A stretch of 64,000 bases of DNA. Source: Pseudomonadales bacterium (lineage in GTDB: Bacteria > Pseudomonadota > Gammaproteobacteria > Pseudomonadales > Ketobacteraceae). A program made the position numbers and the translations under genes. The notes below the pieces were generated by a model. The model ran no database searches and was not told the origin of the DNA. It saw nothing but the letters and a program-made list of their open reading frames with translations. The stretch lies in assembly GCA_020062665.1 (NCBI GenBank), contig JAGUVW010000040.1, forward strand, positions 1-64,000, written 5' to 3'. This document shows, one piece after another, positions 8,770-16,508 of the stretch (within the stretch, counting starts at the first letter, position 1; each line of letters starts with the position of its first letter).

Positions 8770-9579
8770 ATGAACAGAAAACTCTATCGCGCTTGGCTGA
8801 CGTTGCCGGCTCTGGCTGTGACTTTGGGCCTGGCGGCTCCCCTGGCAACGGCGGAAACACCGGAAGAAAAAGGTCGCGCCATTTTCGAAGAAGCGGATCG
8901 TCGCAATGACGGCTTCGGCGACAACCAGGGCGATATGCTGATGATCCTGAAGAACAAGCGCGAAAACACCAGCGAGCGCGAAATGAGCGTGCAAGGACTC
9001 GAAGGCAAGAACGGCGAAGGCGACAAGACCATGATGGTGTTCCTCTCGCCCAAGGATCAAAAGGGCACCGCGCTGCTGACCTATCAGCACAAGGATCGCG
9101 ACGACGACCAGTGGCTGTACCTGCCTGCCCTGAAGCGGGTGAAGAAAATTGCCTCCAGCAAAAAATCCGGCCCGTTCATGGGCAGCGAATTCTCGTTCGA
9201 GGATATCGGCGGCCAGCAGGTGGATGACTATACCTACAAGTATCTGCGCGATGAGCAAGTCGATGGCCAGGATTGCTTTGTGGTTGAAAGCTATCCCAAG
9301 GACAAGAATTCCGGTTACACCAAGGTCATCACCTGGGTGGACAAGCAGCATTACCGCACCCTGAAAGCGGATTTCTACGATCGCAAGAACAGTCACCTGA
9401 AAACCCTGGTTGCCAAGGACTTCAACCTGTACCTGGAAAAATTCTGGCGTCCCCATGAAATGGAAATGGTGAATCACCAGACCGGACGCAGCACTGTGTT
9501 GAAGCAGAACAACATCAAGTTCAACGTCGGTCTCTCTGACGATGATTTCACCCAGAACAGTCTGAAGCGGGCTCGCTGA
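8770..9579 (+). CDS. Outer-membrane lipoprotein-sorting (LolA-like) periplasmic protein
   Basis: The 269-residue protein starts MNRKLYRAWLTLPALAVTLG with a signal peptide cleaved about ATA|ETPEEKG. The mature part matches the LolA-like family seen next to RND exporters: RNDGFGDNQGDMLMILKNK, then strands with DKTMMVFLSPKDQKGTALL, DDQWLYLPALKRVKKI, GPFMGSEFSFEDI and a C-terminal HQTGRSTVLKQNNIKFN. These proteins have the half-barrel lipid-binding fold and probably carry the exporter's hydrophobic cargo through the periplasm. I reject longer starts upstream, since the ATG at 8770 follows AGAAGGA and directly precedes the signal peptide. A strong terminator follows. Confidence 0.85.
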   Translation: MNRKLYRAWLTLPALAVTLGLAAPLATAETPEEKGRAIFEEADRRNDGFGDNQGDMLMILKNKRENTSEREMSVQGLEGKNGEGDKTMMVFLSPKDQKGTALLTYQHKDRDDDQWLYLPALKRVKKIASSKKSGPFMGSEFSFEDIGGQQVDDYTYKYLRDEQVDGQDCFVVESYPKDKNSGYTKVITWVDKQHYRTLKADFYDRKNSHLKTLVAKDFNLYLEKFWRPHEMEMVNHQTGRSTVLKQNNIKFNVGLSDDDFTQNSLKRAR

Positions 9580-9593
9580 TTACGCTGGTTCCC

Positions 9594-9633
9594 AGCCGCG
9601 TCACAGGAATTGCTCCCTGTGACGCGGCTTTTT
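9594..9633 (+). terminator. Strong rho-independent terminator after the LolA-like gene
   Basis: A perfect 14-bp stem (AGCCGCGTCACAGG at 9594-9607 with its complement at 9616-9629) is followed by a T run to 9633. It lies only 30 bases before the next gene, so the outer-membrane gene either has reduced expression by read-through or starts from a promoter inside this short gap. Confidence 0.88.
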
Positions 9634-9662
9634 GATGTCAACATCCAAAACGAAAACGACAG

Positions 9663-11066
9663 ATGTATTGGTTTCCACGATCCTATTTCTTTCTGATAAG
9701 CGCGCTGTTCGCCGGCCAAGCCTATGGGTTTCTTGCACCCTTGCTGGATCAGGGGGAGTGGGGTGGTGAAACGGGATTTGAGTTCAGATACTTTGACGAT
9801 CCCGGTGAATTCGGTCAGGAGCAGTATGCCACCTCGCTCCGTTTTCAGGGGGAGTATCATGCGCTCTGGAACGAGGATCAGGACTCCTTCACCTTTCTCC
9901 CTTTTGTGCGCTTGGATCAGCAGGATGAGGAACGCACCCACGCCGACATTCGTGAAGCCCTGTGGATTCATGTAGGCGACAGCTGGGAGTTGCGTGGTGG
10001 GGTGACCCGGGTATTTTGGGGGCGTACCGAGTTCAATCATCTTGTTGATGTTATCAACCAGCTGGATCTGGTGGATGGCGACGAGGAAAAACTGGGACAA
10101 CCCCTGCTGAACCTTTCGCTGGTGCATGACTGGGGCATTTTCGATTTTTACTTTCTGATGGGTTTCCGTGAACGAACCTTTCCCGGCGAGGACGGCCGCT
10201 TACGGACGCCGTTAGTGGTGGATGCTGATAACGCCCAGTATCTGGGCAGCGCTGGCAAGGATTCCATGGACTTTGCGTTCCGCTGGCAGCGTCCGCTGAC
10301 GGACGAACTTGAAATGGCGTTGTCGCTGTTTTCCGGGGTCGATCGTGAACCAACCTACTCGTTCAACTTCAATTTCAGTGACCCCATGCTGGTTCCTTAT
10401 TACAGCAACAAGACTCAGGTCGGACTGGAACTGGAGTACATTTACGAAGGGTGGGCAGTCAAGTTCGAGGGCATCGACGTAACCAACCTGATCCAGGATT
10501 ACAATGCCGCAACGCTGGGCGTTGAATACAGCTTTTACTCCCTGTTCGACTCCAATGTCGACATGACATTCATTACGGAGTACATGTGGGATTCCCGTGA
10601 TGAGACAGCCCCAGGCTTTCTGGAGCACGATGTGGGGCTGGGTGCTCGTTTTACCTTCAATGACGAATTCGACAGTACCATCCTGGCCGGCTTGCTCTGG
10701 GACCCGGAAACCGATGAGAAAGTGGCGTCTCTCGAAGGCGAGCGCCGATTTTTCAGCGATTTCAAAGTCAAGCTGATGGCGAGGGTGATGATGGAGCGCG
10801 GCCAGCCGCAAGTGGATGATTCCACCATTGCCATCCTGAATGCACTTGCGAGCTCCAACTTGCTCAATGACGAGATCGTAGATAGAGCGTTTATCATCGA
10901 CTTCATCGTGGATCTGATCAGGGAGAACGGCCTATCGATCCTGTTCGAGAACGAACAGTTTGTCCCCGCGCTCCAGCAACTGCAGCGGCTTGCCAACGCC
11001 AATCGCAAGCTGAGTCTGCTGGAAAGCGACGATTATATTCAATTGGAATTGATCTATTACTACTGA
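9663..11066 (+). CDS. Predicted outer-membrane beta-barrel protein of the RND module
   Basis: This is a 467-residue protein with an N-terminal signal peptide (MYWFPRSYFFLISALFAGQAYG). Many alternating hydrophobic strands rich in aromatic residues follow, as in FEFRYFDDPG, WELRGGVTRVFWGRTEFNHL, VGLELEYIYEGWAVKFEG and MTFITEYMWDS. The C-terminus is YIQLELIYYY, consistent with a final barrel strand ending in an aromatic residue. About residues 375-455 are unusually helical (ALASSNLLNDEIVDRAF) and may form a plug or periplasmic cap. It follows the RND exporter and LolA-like genes and may be the outer-membrane element of that pathway. The family name is not certain (DUF1302-like barrels are similar). 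No good ribosome binding site is visible. Confidence 0.75.
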   Translation: MYWFPRSYFFLISALFAGQAYGFLAPLLDQGEWGGETGFEFRYFDDPGEFGQEQYATSLRFQGEYHALWNEDQDSFTFLPFVRLDQQDEERTHADIREALWIHVGDSWELRGGVTRVFWGRTEFNHLVDVINQLDLVDGDEEKLGQPLLNLSLVHDWGIFDFYFLMGFRERTFPGEDGRLRTPLVVDADNAQYLGSAGKDSMDFAFRWQRPLTDELEMALSLFSGVDREPTYSFNFNFSDPMLVPYYSNKTQVGLELEYIYEGWAVKFEGIDVTNLIQDYNAATLGVEYSFYSLFDSNVDMTFITEYMWDSRDETAPGFLEHDVGLGARFTFNDEFDSTILAGLLWDPETDEKVASLEGERRFFSDFKVKLMARVMMERGQPQVDDSTIAILNALASSNLLNDEIVDRAFIIDFIVDLIRENGLSILFENEQFVPALQQLQRLANANRKLSLLESDDYIQLELIYYY

Positions 11067-11191
11067 CGTCCCAGTGAATCCCGCCGGGCGATGATAACCC
11101 CTTGATGCCCGCCGATATTTTTTCTGACCCGCCGCAAAGAGCCGCTATACTGGGAAGACACGTCATTTTGTCACGATGACAAGGCTCTTCC

Positions 11192-13456
11192 ATGATTAGG
11201 GATGAAAAGCTGTTGAAGGATCGCAAGATTCTTCGCAAGATCGATTTCAATCTGGCCCAGCAAAGCCGCTATTTGGTGGCGGGCAACATCCTCATGTTTC
11301 TGTTCATCGCCATCGTGGGCGGGCTCTATGTGGCCCATCCCCCGCTGGTGTTGGCCCTGGGTGGTGTGTTGCTGGTGCTATCGGTGCTGAGCTTCTATTA
11401 CTGCGTGCGCTTTGATGCAGAGTATGGTTCCGGCCCGGCGCGCTGGCGCGCGGTGTTCCTGGGAGTCCAGCTCGGCCTCGCATTGCTGATGGGGATCTAT
11501 ACGGCCGTCGTCGTCTGGTTCGAGCAGATTTCGATTAATGCGTTTTTGCTGTCGCTCTATCTGGCGGGTTATGCCTCCATGAACAATGTGGAGTGGTCGC
11601 CTTATCATCAGCGCAACACGGCGCGCCATCTGCTGGCCTTGGTGCCGGCGATTGCGGCTTACCTTGTAATCCTGGACGTCAACGGCGTAACCATCGCCAC
11701 CGGGCTCATGATTCTGCTGGTGATGCTGATTCGCCAGTCGCGCCTGATGAATGTACGCCATTGGGACAACGTACGCACCCATCACGAGCTGCACACCAAG
11801 GCGCGGGATCTGGCCCACGCGGTGAATGAAGCTAACAACGCCAGTCAGGTGAAGACGGAATTTCTCGCCAACATCACCCACGAAATTCGCACGCCCATGA
11901 ACAATGTCCTGGGCATGCTGGCGCTGCTGGATGACACGGATCTGAGTCAGCAGCAAAAAGAGCTGCAGAAAATCGCCGTGCAATCCGGTGAGGGTTTGCT
12001 GAGTCTCATCGACGACATTCTTGATTTCTCCCGTATTGCATCTGGCCAGGTCAAACTCAACGACAACGTGTTCAACCTGAAGAGGTGTGTTGATCAGACG
12101 CTGGAATTGCTGGGGCCAAGAGCGCACGAGAAAGGACTCGAGCTCAGCTGTGTCTACGACGAGGATCTGCCGGTAAGAGTGAAGGGTGACCAGGAACGGC
12201 TGGCGCAGCTGATCAACAATCTGGTGTCCAACGCAATCAAGTACAGCGCGGGCACCGACATCCTGCTGACCGTGCATATGCATCGTTTGTCGGAAATGGA
12301 AGGCGAACTGAAGGTGCAGGTGCGCGACAATGGTAAAGGTATCGACCCTCAGCTACAGGAACGCATTTTCGAGGCTTTTTCCAAAAAGTCGACTGGCCAG
12401 CAAGCTACGGAAGCGGGTACGGGACTCGGCCTGGCCATCAGCAAGGGACTGGCGCAGTGCATGCAGGGTGATATTGGATTTTCCAGCGAGCGTGACATGG
12501 GCACGCTGTTCTGGTTTACCGCGCGGCTGAAACTGTCCACCCAGCAGGCGCAGAAACCCACGTTGATTCGCGAGCTGATGAACCTGCGCGTGATGATGGT
12601 GGATGTGGAGGGCGGTTTGCGCGACGCCATGCTGGCTGAACTGGCGGCGTGGCAGATGGATGTGGTGTTTACCTCGAGTCAGTGCAATCTGGTAGAAACG
12701 CTGCTGGCGGCCCACCGCGCTGGCTCGCCTTATGATCTGGTCATCATCAACCAGCCAGTCAAGCAGAAAACCAATTTCGAATTGTGCGCCCGGCTGCAGG
12801 AATTTCCCGAATTGCGCAACACCCACGTTCTGGTGTTGTCGTCGCTTGCGCAGCGCGCAGACGCTTCCCGTTTCAATGCGCTCGACACGCTGCGCGCAGA
12901 ATGGCTGAGCAAACCCATCACCCGTGAAAAACTCTGTCGCGCGCTGGTGCAAAGCTTTCATCTTGATCAGATGGGGCCGGAACTGGAAGTGGCGACTGCA
13001 GACGGCTTCGAGGGGCGCAGCATATTGCTGGTGGAAGACAACGCGGTCAGCCAGATGGTGGCGCGCGGCATGCTGGGCAAGCTGGGGTATGTGGTGACTT
13101 CGGCGTCCAACGGCAAGGAAGCACTGGGACTGCTGGAGGAACGTTCCTTCGATCTGATTCTGATGGATTGCCTGATGCCGGTTCTCGATGGCTATGAAAC
13201 GACGCGGGCCTGGCGCGCGCTCGAGCAGACCAAGGGTGGCCATGTGCCCATCGTTGCCATGACTGCCAGCGTGGTGGAAGGCGAACAGCAACGCTGCATG
13301 GCGGCCGGCATGGATGACTACCTCTCAAAACCCGTGAACCTCGATGAGTTAAGTGCGAAAATGCGCCAATGGCTGGGAGGCGCCGGCGATGATTCCGAAC
13401 AGTCGGATCATGCAGCGGCCACTCCCCAGGAAAATGCCAAACGCAAATCCGCATGA
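11192..13456 (+). CDS. Hybrid sensor histidine kinase / response regulator
   Basis: The 754-residue membrane kinase has about six N-terminal transmembrane helices (residues 25-190) and no periplasmic sensor domain. A HisKA domain follows with phospho-acceptor H230 in EFLANITHEIRTPMNN, then a HATPase_c domain with N box LINNLVSNAIKYS, G1 DNGKGID and G2 GTGLGLAIS. Two receiver domains follow. The first (about 465-590) is degenerate and reads DLVIINQP where the phospho-aspartate should be. The second keeps D659 in LILMDCLMPVLDGYE and K in YLSKPVN. The architecture resembles BarA-like kinases but lacks a C-terminal Hpt, so phosphotransfer must continue to a separate protein. No partner regulator is adjacent. 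The next gene begins 19 bases later. Confidence 0.9.
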   Translation: MIRDEKLLKDRKILRKIDFNLAQQSRYLVAGNILMFLFIAIVGGLYVAHPPLVLALGGVLLVLSVLSFYYCVRFDAEYGSGPARWRAVFLGVQLGLALLMGIYTAVVVWFEQISINAFLLSLYLAGYASMNNVEWSPYHQRNTARHLLALVPAIAAYLVILDVNGVTIATGLMILLVMLIRQSRLMNVRHWDNVRTHHELHTKARDLAHAVNEANNASQVKTEFLANITHEIRTPMNNVLGMLALLDDTDLSQQQKELQKIAVQSGEGLLSLIDDILDFSRIASGQVKLNDNVFNLKRCVDQTLELLGPRAHEKGLELSCVYDEDLPVRVKGDQERLAQLINNLVSNAIKYSAGTDILLTVHMHRLSEMEGELKVQVRDNGKGIDPQLQERIFEAFSKKSTGQQATEAGTGLGLAISKGLAQCMQGDIGFSSERDMGTLFWFTARLKLSTQQAQKPTLIRELMNLRVMMVDVEGGLRDAMLAELAAWQMDVVFTSSQCNLVETLLAAHRAGSPYDLVIINQPVKQKTNFELCARLQEFPELRNTHVLVLSSLAQRADASRFNALDTLRAEWLSKPITREKLCRALVQSFHLDQMGPELEVATADGFEGRSILLVEDNAVSQMVARGMLGKLGYVVTSASNGKEALGLLEERSFDLILMDCLMPVLDGYETTRAWRALEQTKGGHVPIVAMTASVVEGEQQRCMAAGMDDYLSKPVNLDELSAKMRQWLGGAGDDSEQSDHAAATPQENAKRKSA

Positions 13457-13475
13457 TTGAAAAAGGAAGCTGCAG

Positions 13476-14153
13476 ATGAAAGTGCTGCTGTTGGGGGCGA
13501 CCGGGTTGATCGGCCATCATTGTCTGGAATATCTGTTGGCCGCGCCGGCCGTGTCGCAGGTGATTGCGCCGACCCGTCGCACGTTGCCGAACAGGGATGC
13601 AAAACTGCGCAACCTGCTGGTGGATTTCGACCGGCTGGACGAATATCCGGAACTGTTCGATGTCAGCACCATCCTCTGCTGCCTGGGCACCACTATCAAG
13701 CAGGCCGGCAGTCGGGAGAATTTCCGTAAGGTGGACTATCAATACTGCGTGGATGCAGCAGAGCTGGGACGTGCCCACCGGGCAAAGGCTTTTCTGCTGG
13801 TGTCGGCGATTGGTGCCAGCGCTTCCAGCCCCGTTTTCTACTCTCGCACCAAAGGTGAACTGGAACGCAAGCTGCGTTCGCTGGAATACGATTATCTATC
13901 CATCTATCGACCGTCGATGCTGCTGGGCGACCGCCAGGAATTTCGCCTGGGTGAAGCCATCTATGCCCGCGTCACGCCGCTGGTGGATCTGTTCATGCGG
14001 GGGCCTCTGAAGCACTATCACGCCATCAAAGCTCAATCGGTGGCGCGTGCCATGGTGAACGAAGCGCTGCAGCTGGGCGAGCTGATACCTGCCGGTCCCA
14101 AAGTGCAGATTCACGACTACGAGAATATTGTTAAACTGGCGCAATCCCGCTGA
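13476..14153 (+). CDS. NAD(P)-binding atypical SDR oxidoreductase (HTATIP2/YbjT-like)
   Basis: The 225-residue single-domain Rossmann protein has the dinucleotide motif GATGLIG at residues 7-13. LCCLGTTIKQAGSRENFRKVDY follows near 65, a signature of the HTATIP2-like atypical SDR group, then LLVSAIGASASSPVFYSRTKGELE. The YxxxK equivalent is Y(SRT)K near 130. It probably reduces an unknown small carbonyl or senses NADPH. It follows the kinase by 19 bases (GGAAGCTGCAG before the ATG) and precedes rraA by 18, suggesting one transcription unit. Substrate not predictable. Confidence 0.82.
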   Translation: MKVLLLGATGLIGHHCLEYLLAAPAVSQVIAPTRRTLPNRDAKLRNLLVDFDRLDEYPELFDVSTILCCLGTTIKQAGSRENFRKVDYQYCVDAAELGRAHRAKAFLLVSAIGASASSPVFYSRTKGELERKLRSLEYDYLSIYRPSMLLGDRQEFRLGEAIYARVTPLVDLFMRGPLKHYHAIKAQSVARAMVNEALQLGELIPAGPKVQIHDYENIVKLAQSR

Positions 14154-14171
14154 TCCAAGAGGAATTTCCCC

Positions 14172-14660
14172 GTGAATATCGTGACCCCTGATTTGTGTGA
14201 TGCGCATCCGGAGCGGGTGCGTGTCGTGGAACCCATTTTCACCAACTACGGTGGCAGAATCGCTTTTGGTGGCGAGATCCTGACGATCAAATGCCACGAG
14301 GATAATTCACTCGTGAAAGAGCACGTTGGCAATCCTGGCGATGGCCGCGTGATGGTGGTGGACGGCGGCGGCTCGCTCCGCTGTGCGTTGCTGGGCGACA
14401 TGCTGGCGGCCAATGCCGTAAAAAACGGTTGGGCCGGCATCATTATTTACGGCTGCATTCGTGACGTGGATGACATCCGCACGATGGATCTGGGCGTGCA
14501 AGCATTGCGCACGATTCCGATCAAGAGTAACCGTCAGGGGCGGGGTGATCTGAATATTCCGGTGACCTTCGGTGGTGTGACGTTCAAACCCGGTGAGTTT
14601 GTTTATGCGGATAACAACGGCATTATTGTGGCGGATCGGGCGCTGGAGATGCCGGTTTGA
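14172..14660 (+). CDS. rraA: Regulator of RNase E activity RraA
   Basis: RraA trimers bind the C-terminal scaffold of RNase E and slow mRNA decay. The 162-residue protein has the family strings [75 protein letters not shown] and [21 protein letters not shown]. These cover the whole methyltransferase-like fold at normal length. The start is GTG with GAGGAA 8 bases upstream. Related folds act as 4-hydroxy-4-methyl-2-oxoglutarate aldolases, and purely by sequence a side activity cannot be excluded. A bidirectional terminator follows. Confidence 0.94.
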   Translation: MNIVTPDLCDAHPERVRVVEPIFTNYGGRIAFGGEILTIKCHEDNSLVKEHVGNPGDGRVMVVDGGGSLRCALLGDMLAANAVKNGWAGIIIYGCIRDVDDIRTMDLGVQALRTIPIKSNRQGRGDLNIPVTFGGVTFKPGEFVYADNNGIIVADRALEMPV

Positions 14661-14692
14661 ATCTGATCGTGATTGGGTGATTCACAATCCAT

Positions 14693-14720
14693 AAAAAACC
14701 CCGCTGGTGCGGGGTTTTTT
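14693..14720. terminator. Bidirectional terminator between rraA and mdh
   Basis: A6 at 14693-14698, the stem CCCCGC / GCGGGG around TGGT, then T6 at 14715-14720. It terminates rraA on the plus strand and mdh on the minus strand, the two genes being convergent. Confidence 0.93.
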
Positions 14721-14756
14721 GTTATGTGCGCCATAGCTTCTGGCGTCAGGCTGCGA

Positions 14757-15740
14757 TCAGGACGGCAACAGGTGCGCAACCGCGTCGCGCTCTTCCTGCA
14801 GTTCCTTCTCGGTAACCTTCATCTTCTCGCGGCTGAACTCGCTGATGTCCAGGCCTTGCACGATTTCCCAGTCGCCGTTTTTGCACACGCAGGGGAAGGA
14901 GTAGATCAGGCCCTTGTCGATGCCGTAGGAGCCGTCGCTGTACACGCCCATACTCACCCAGTCGTTGGCCGGAGTGCCCAGAGCCCAGTCACGCATGTGG
15001 TTCAGGGCGGCGTTGGCAGCGGATGCGGCAGAAGAAGCGCCACGAGCCTTGATGATGGCCGCGCCACGCTGCTGAACGACGGGGATATAGGTGTCGCGGT
15101 ACCAGGCCTGGTCAACCTTGGGCTCGGCTTTCTCGCCCTTGATCAGTGCCTTGGAAATGTCCGGGTACTGGGTGGAGGAGTGGTTGCCCCAGATGGTGAC
15201 CTTGGTGATGTCGTTGATGCTGGTGCCGGTTTTCTGGGCCAGCTGGCTCAGGGCGCGGTTGTGATCCAGGCGGGTCATGGCGGTGAACTGGCGCGGGTTG
15301 ATGTCCGGCGCGTTGCGCTGGGCGATCAGGGCGTTAGTGTTGGCGGGGTTGCCGACGACCAGAACCTTGATGCTGCGTTTGGCCACTTCGTTAATTGCCT
15401 TGCCCTGAACGGAGAAGATGGCGGCGTTGGCTTCCAGCAGATCCTTGCGCTCCATGCCAGGGCCGCGGGGACGGGCACCTACCAGCAGGGCGTAGTCGGC
15501 ATCCTTGAAGGCTACCTTCGGATCATCGGTGACGACCATGCCAGCCAGCAGCGGGAACGCGCAGTCGTCCAGTTCCATGGCAACACCGTTCAGTGCGCCC
15601 AGAGCCGGGGTGATTTCCAGCATTTGCAGGATGACGGGTTGATCGTTGCCAAGCAAATGTCCGGAAGCGATCCGGAACAGTAGGGAATAGCTGATTTGAC
15701 CTGCAGCACCGGTAACGACTACGCGGACTGGTTGTTTCAT
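14757..15740 (-). CDS. mdh: Malate dehydrogenase (NAD-dependent)
   Basis: This TCA-cycle enzyme interconverts malate and oxaloacetate. The 327-residue protein is the long (MDH group 2) form: Rossmann motif [19 protein letters not shown] at residues 9-27, [15 protein letters not shown] with the substrate-binding arginines near 95, [14 protein letters not shown] near 130, MTRLDHNRA with the catalytic-dyad aspartate region, and [12 protein letters not shown] with the active-site histidine near 190. The ATG follows AGGAGACTCC. Its neighbours are unrelated and it appears monocistronic. It complements malate synthase G (57429-59603) in acetate or acetyl-CoA use. Confidence 0.96.
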   Translation of the reverse strand: MKQPVRVVVTGAAGQISYSLLFRIASGHLLGNDQPVILQMLEITPALGALNGVAMELDDCAFPLLAGMVVTDDPKVAFKDADYALLVGARPRGPGMERKDLLEANAAIFSVQGKAINEVAKRSIKVLVVGNPANTNALIAQRNAPDINPRQFTAMTRLDHNRALSQLAQKTGTSINDITKVTIWGNHSSTQYPDISKALIKGEKAEPKVDQAWYRDTYIPVVQQRGAAIIKARGASSAASAANAALNHMRDWALGTPANDWVSMGVYSDGSYGIDKGLIYSFPCVCKNGDWEIVQGLDISEFSREKMKVTEKELQEERDAVAHLLPS

Positions 15741-15870
15741 GGAAGGAGTCTCCTGTTAGCCTGGGTTTAAGACCGCACAATTCTATGCATCTCGCCCTGC
15801 AAATACCAACAGAATTGCGAACAGGAACCGGCTGGCGCCCTGGATGAGGGGCTGTTCATGAAGGTGCGGG

Positions 15871-16179
15871 TCAGACGTCTTCGTCGATATAGACGCCGCC
15901 TCGCCGGATGGTGGCAGCATTGCGGCCGCCGGCGTTTTCCAGCATCGCGCGAATTTCCGGGCGCAGGGCCTGGTGGGCATTGCGACGATCCTGACGGCGA
16001 CGATCCTGGGCAACGGGAAGTTCCTGCTGCCTTCGCTCTCGCACCAGCCGGCGTTCGCTGAATTGCGGTTTGGGCTGGCGCTCGATCGGGTGCGTGCGTT
16101 CTGCTTCATACACGCGAATCGACCGGCTCGATTTGAGCCTTTCGATCTGGCGGCGTTGTATGCGTGGCATCAGCAGCAT
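15871..16179 (-). CDS. Small arginine-rich hypothetical protein
   Basis: The 102-residue, very basic protein has repeated RR pairs (IQRRQIERLKSSRS, SERRLVRERRQQEL, AQDRRRQDRRNAH) and a contrasting acidic end, GVYIDEDV. There is no signal peptide or membrane segment. A GGTGA lies 6 bases before the ATG. A divergent promoter at 16219-16262 supports a real gene. Similar short 'RRxxERR...IDEDV' proteins occur in marine gammaproteobacteria as uncharacterised proteins. RNA or nucleic-acid binding is conceivable from charge alone, and no function is assigned. Confidence 0.6.
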   Translation of the reverse strand: MLLMPRIQRRQIERLKSSRSIRVYEAERTHPIERQPKPQFSERRLVRERRQQELPVAQDRRRQDRRNAHQALRPEIRAMLENAGGRNAATIRRGGVYIDEDV

Positions 16180-16508
16180 GAGGATTCACCGGTGATGGTT
16201 TCTAAGCTGGTTATCGGCAGTATATTGAAAAACTTTACGAATCAAGATCTTGATGGTATACCCGGCACACATGGCTAAAAAGTATGCGTTTGTAGCGCTT
16301 TGTTACCGAATGCGTCTAAGGACATTAGACAAAATCCGTTCAACGCACTATTTTCAAGGCACAGGAACAGCTTAGGCAATCGCCATTATTACCAGAAATG
16401 ATTGCCATACTGCCAGGGAAGACCTTCACACCCAGTCATTTGAGTGTCTTTTATGCGTTTTGCACGCTTCCCGGCACCATCCATTGGCACCGCACAGCGG
16501 GTGCTCCC
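16180..16508. other. Intergenic regulatory region with divergent promoters
   Basis: These 329 bases separate the small basic gene (minus) from the GGDEF/EAL membrane protein gene (plus). They hold the palindromic divergent promoter at 16219-16262 and, at 16314-16330, a 6-bp hairpin (GTCTAA / TTAGAC, 5-base loop) in what would be the leader of the plus-strand gene. An in-frame extension of that gene to an ATG at 16398 exists but lacks a ribosome binding site. Confidence 0.55.
16219..16262. promoter_or_regulatory. Divergent promoters sharing a perfect 14-bp palindrome
   Basis: On the plus strand TTTACG (16234-16239) and TATACC (16257-16262) have a 17-base spacer filled by the perfect palindrome ATCAAGATCTTGAT (16241-16254). 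On the minus strand TATACT (16224-16219) has a TTGATT 15 bases upstream that overlaps the same palindrome. A dimeric regulator bound here would touch both promoters. Confidence 0.6.

Noticed and set aside
16398-16508. Longer N-terminus for the GGDEF-EAL protein
   Set aside because: No ribosome site at 16398, and it would place 37 unrelated residues before the signal-like segment.
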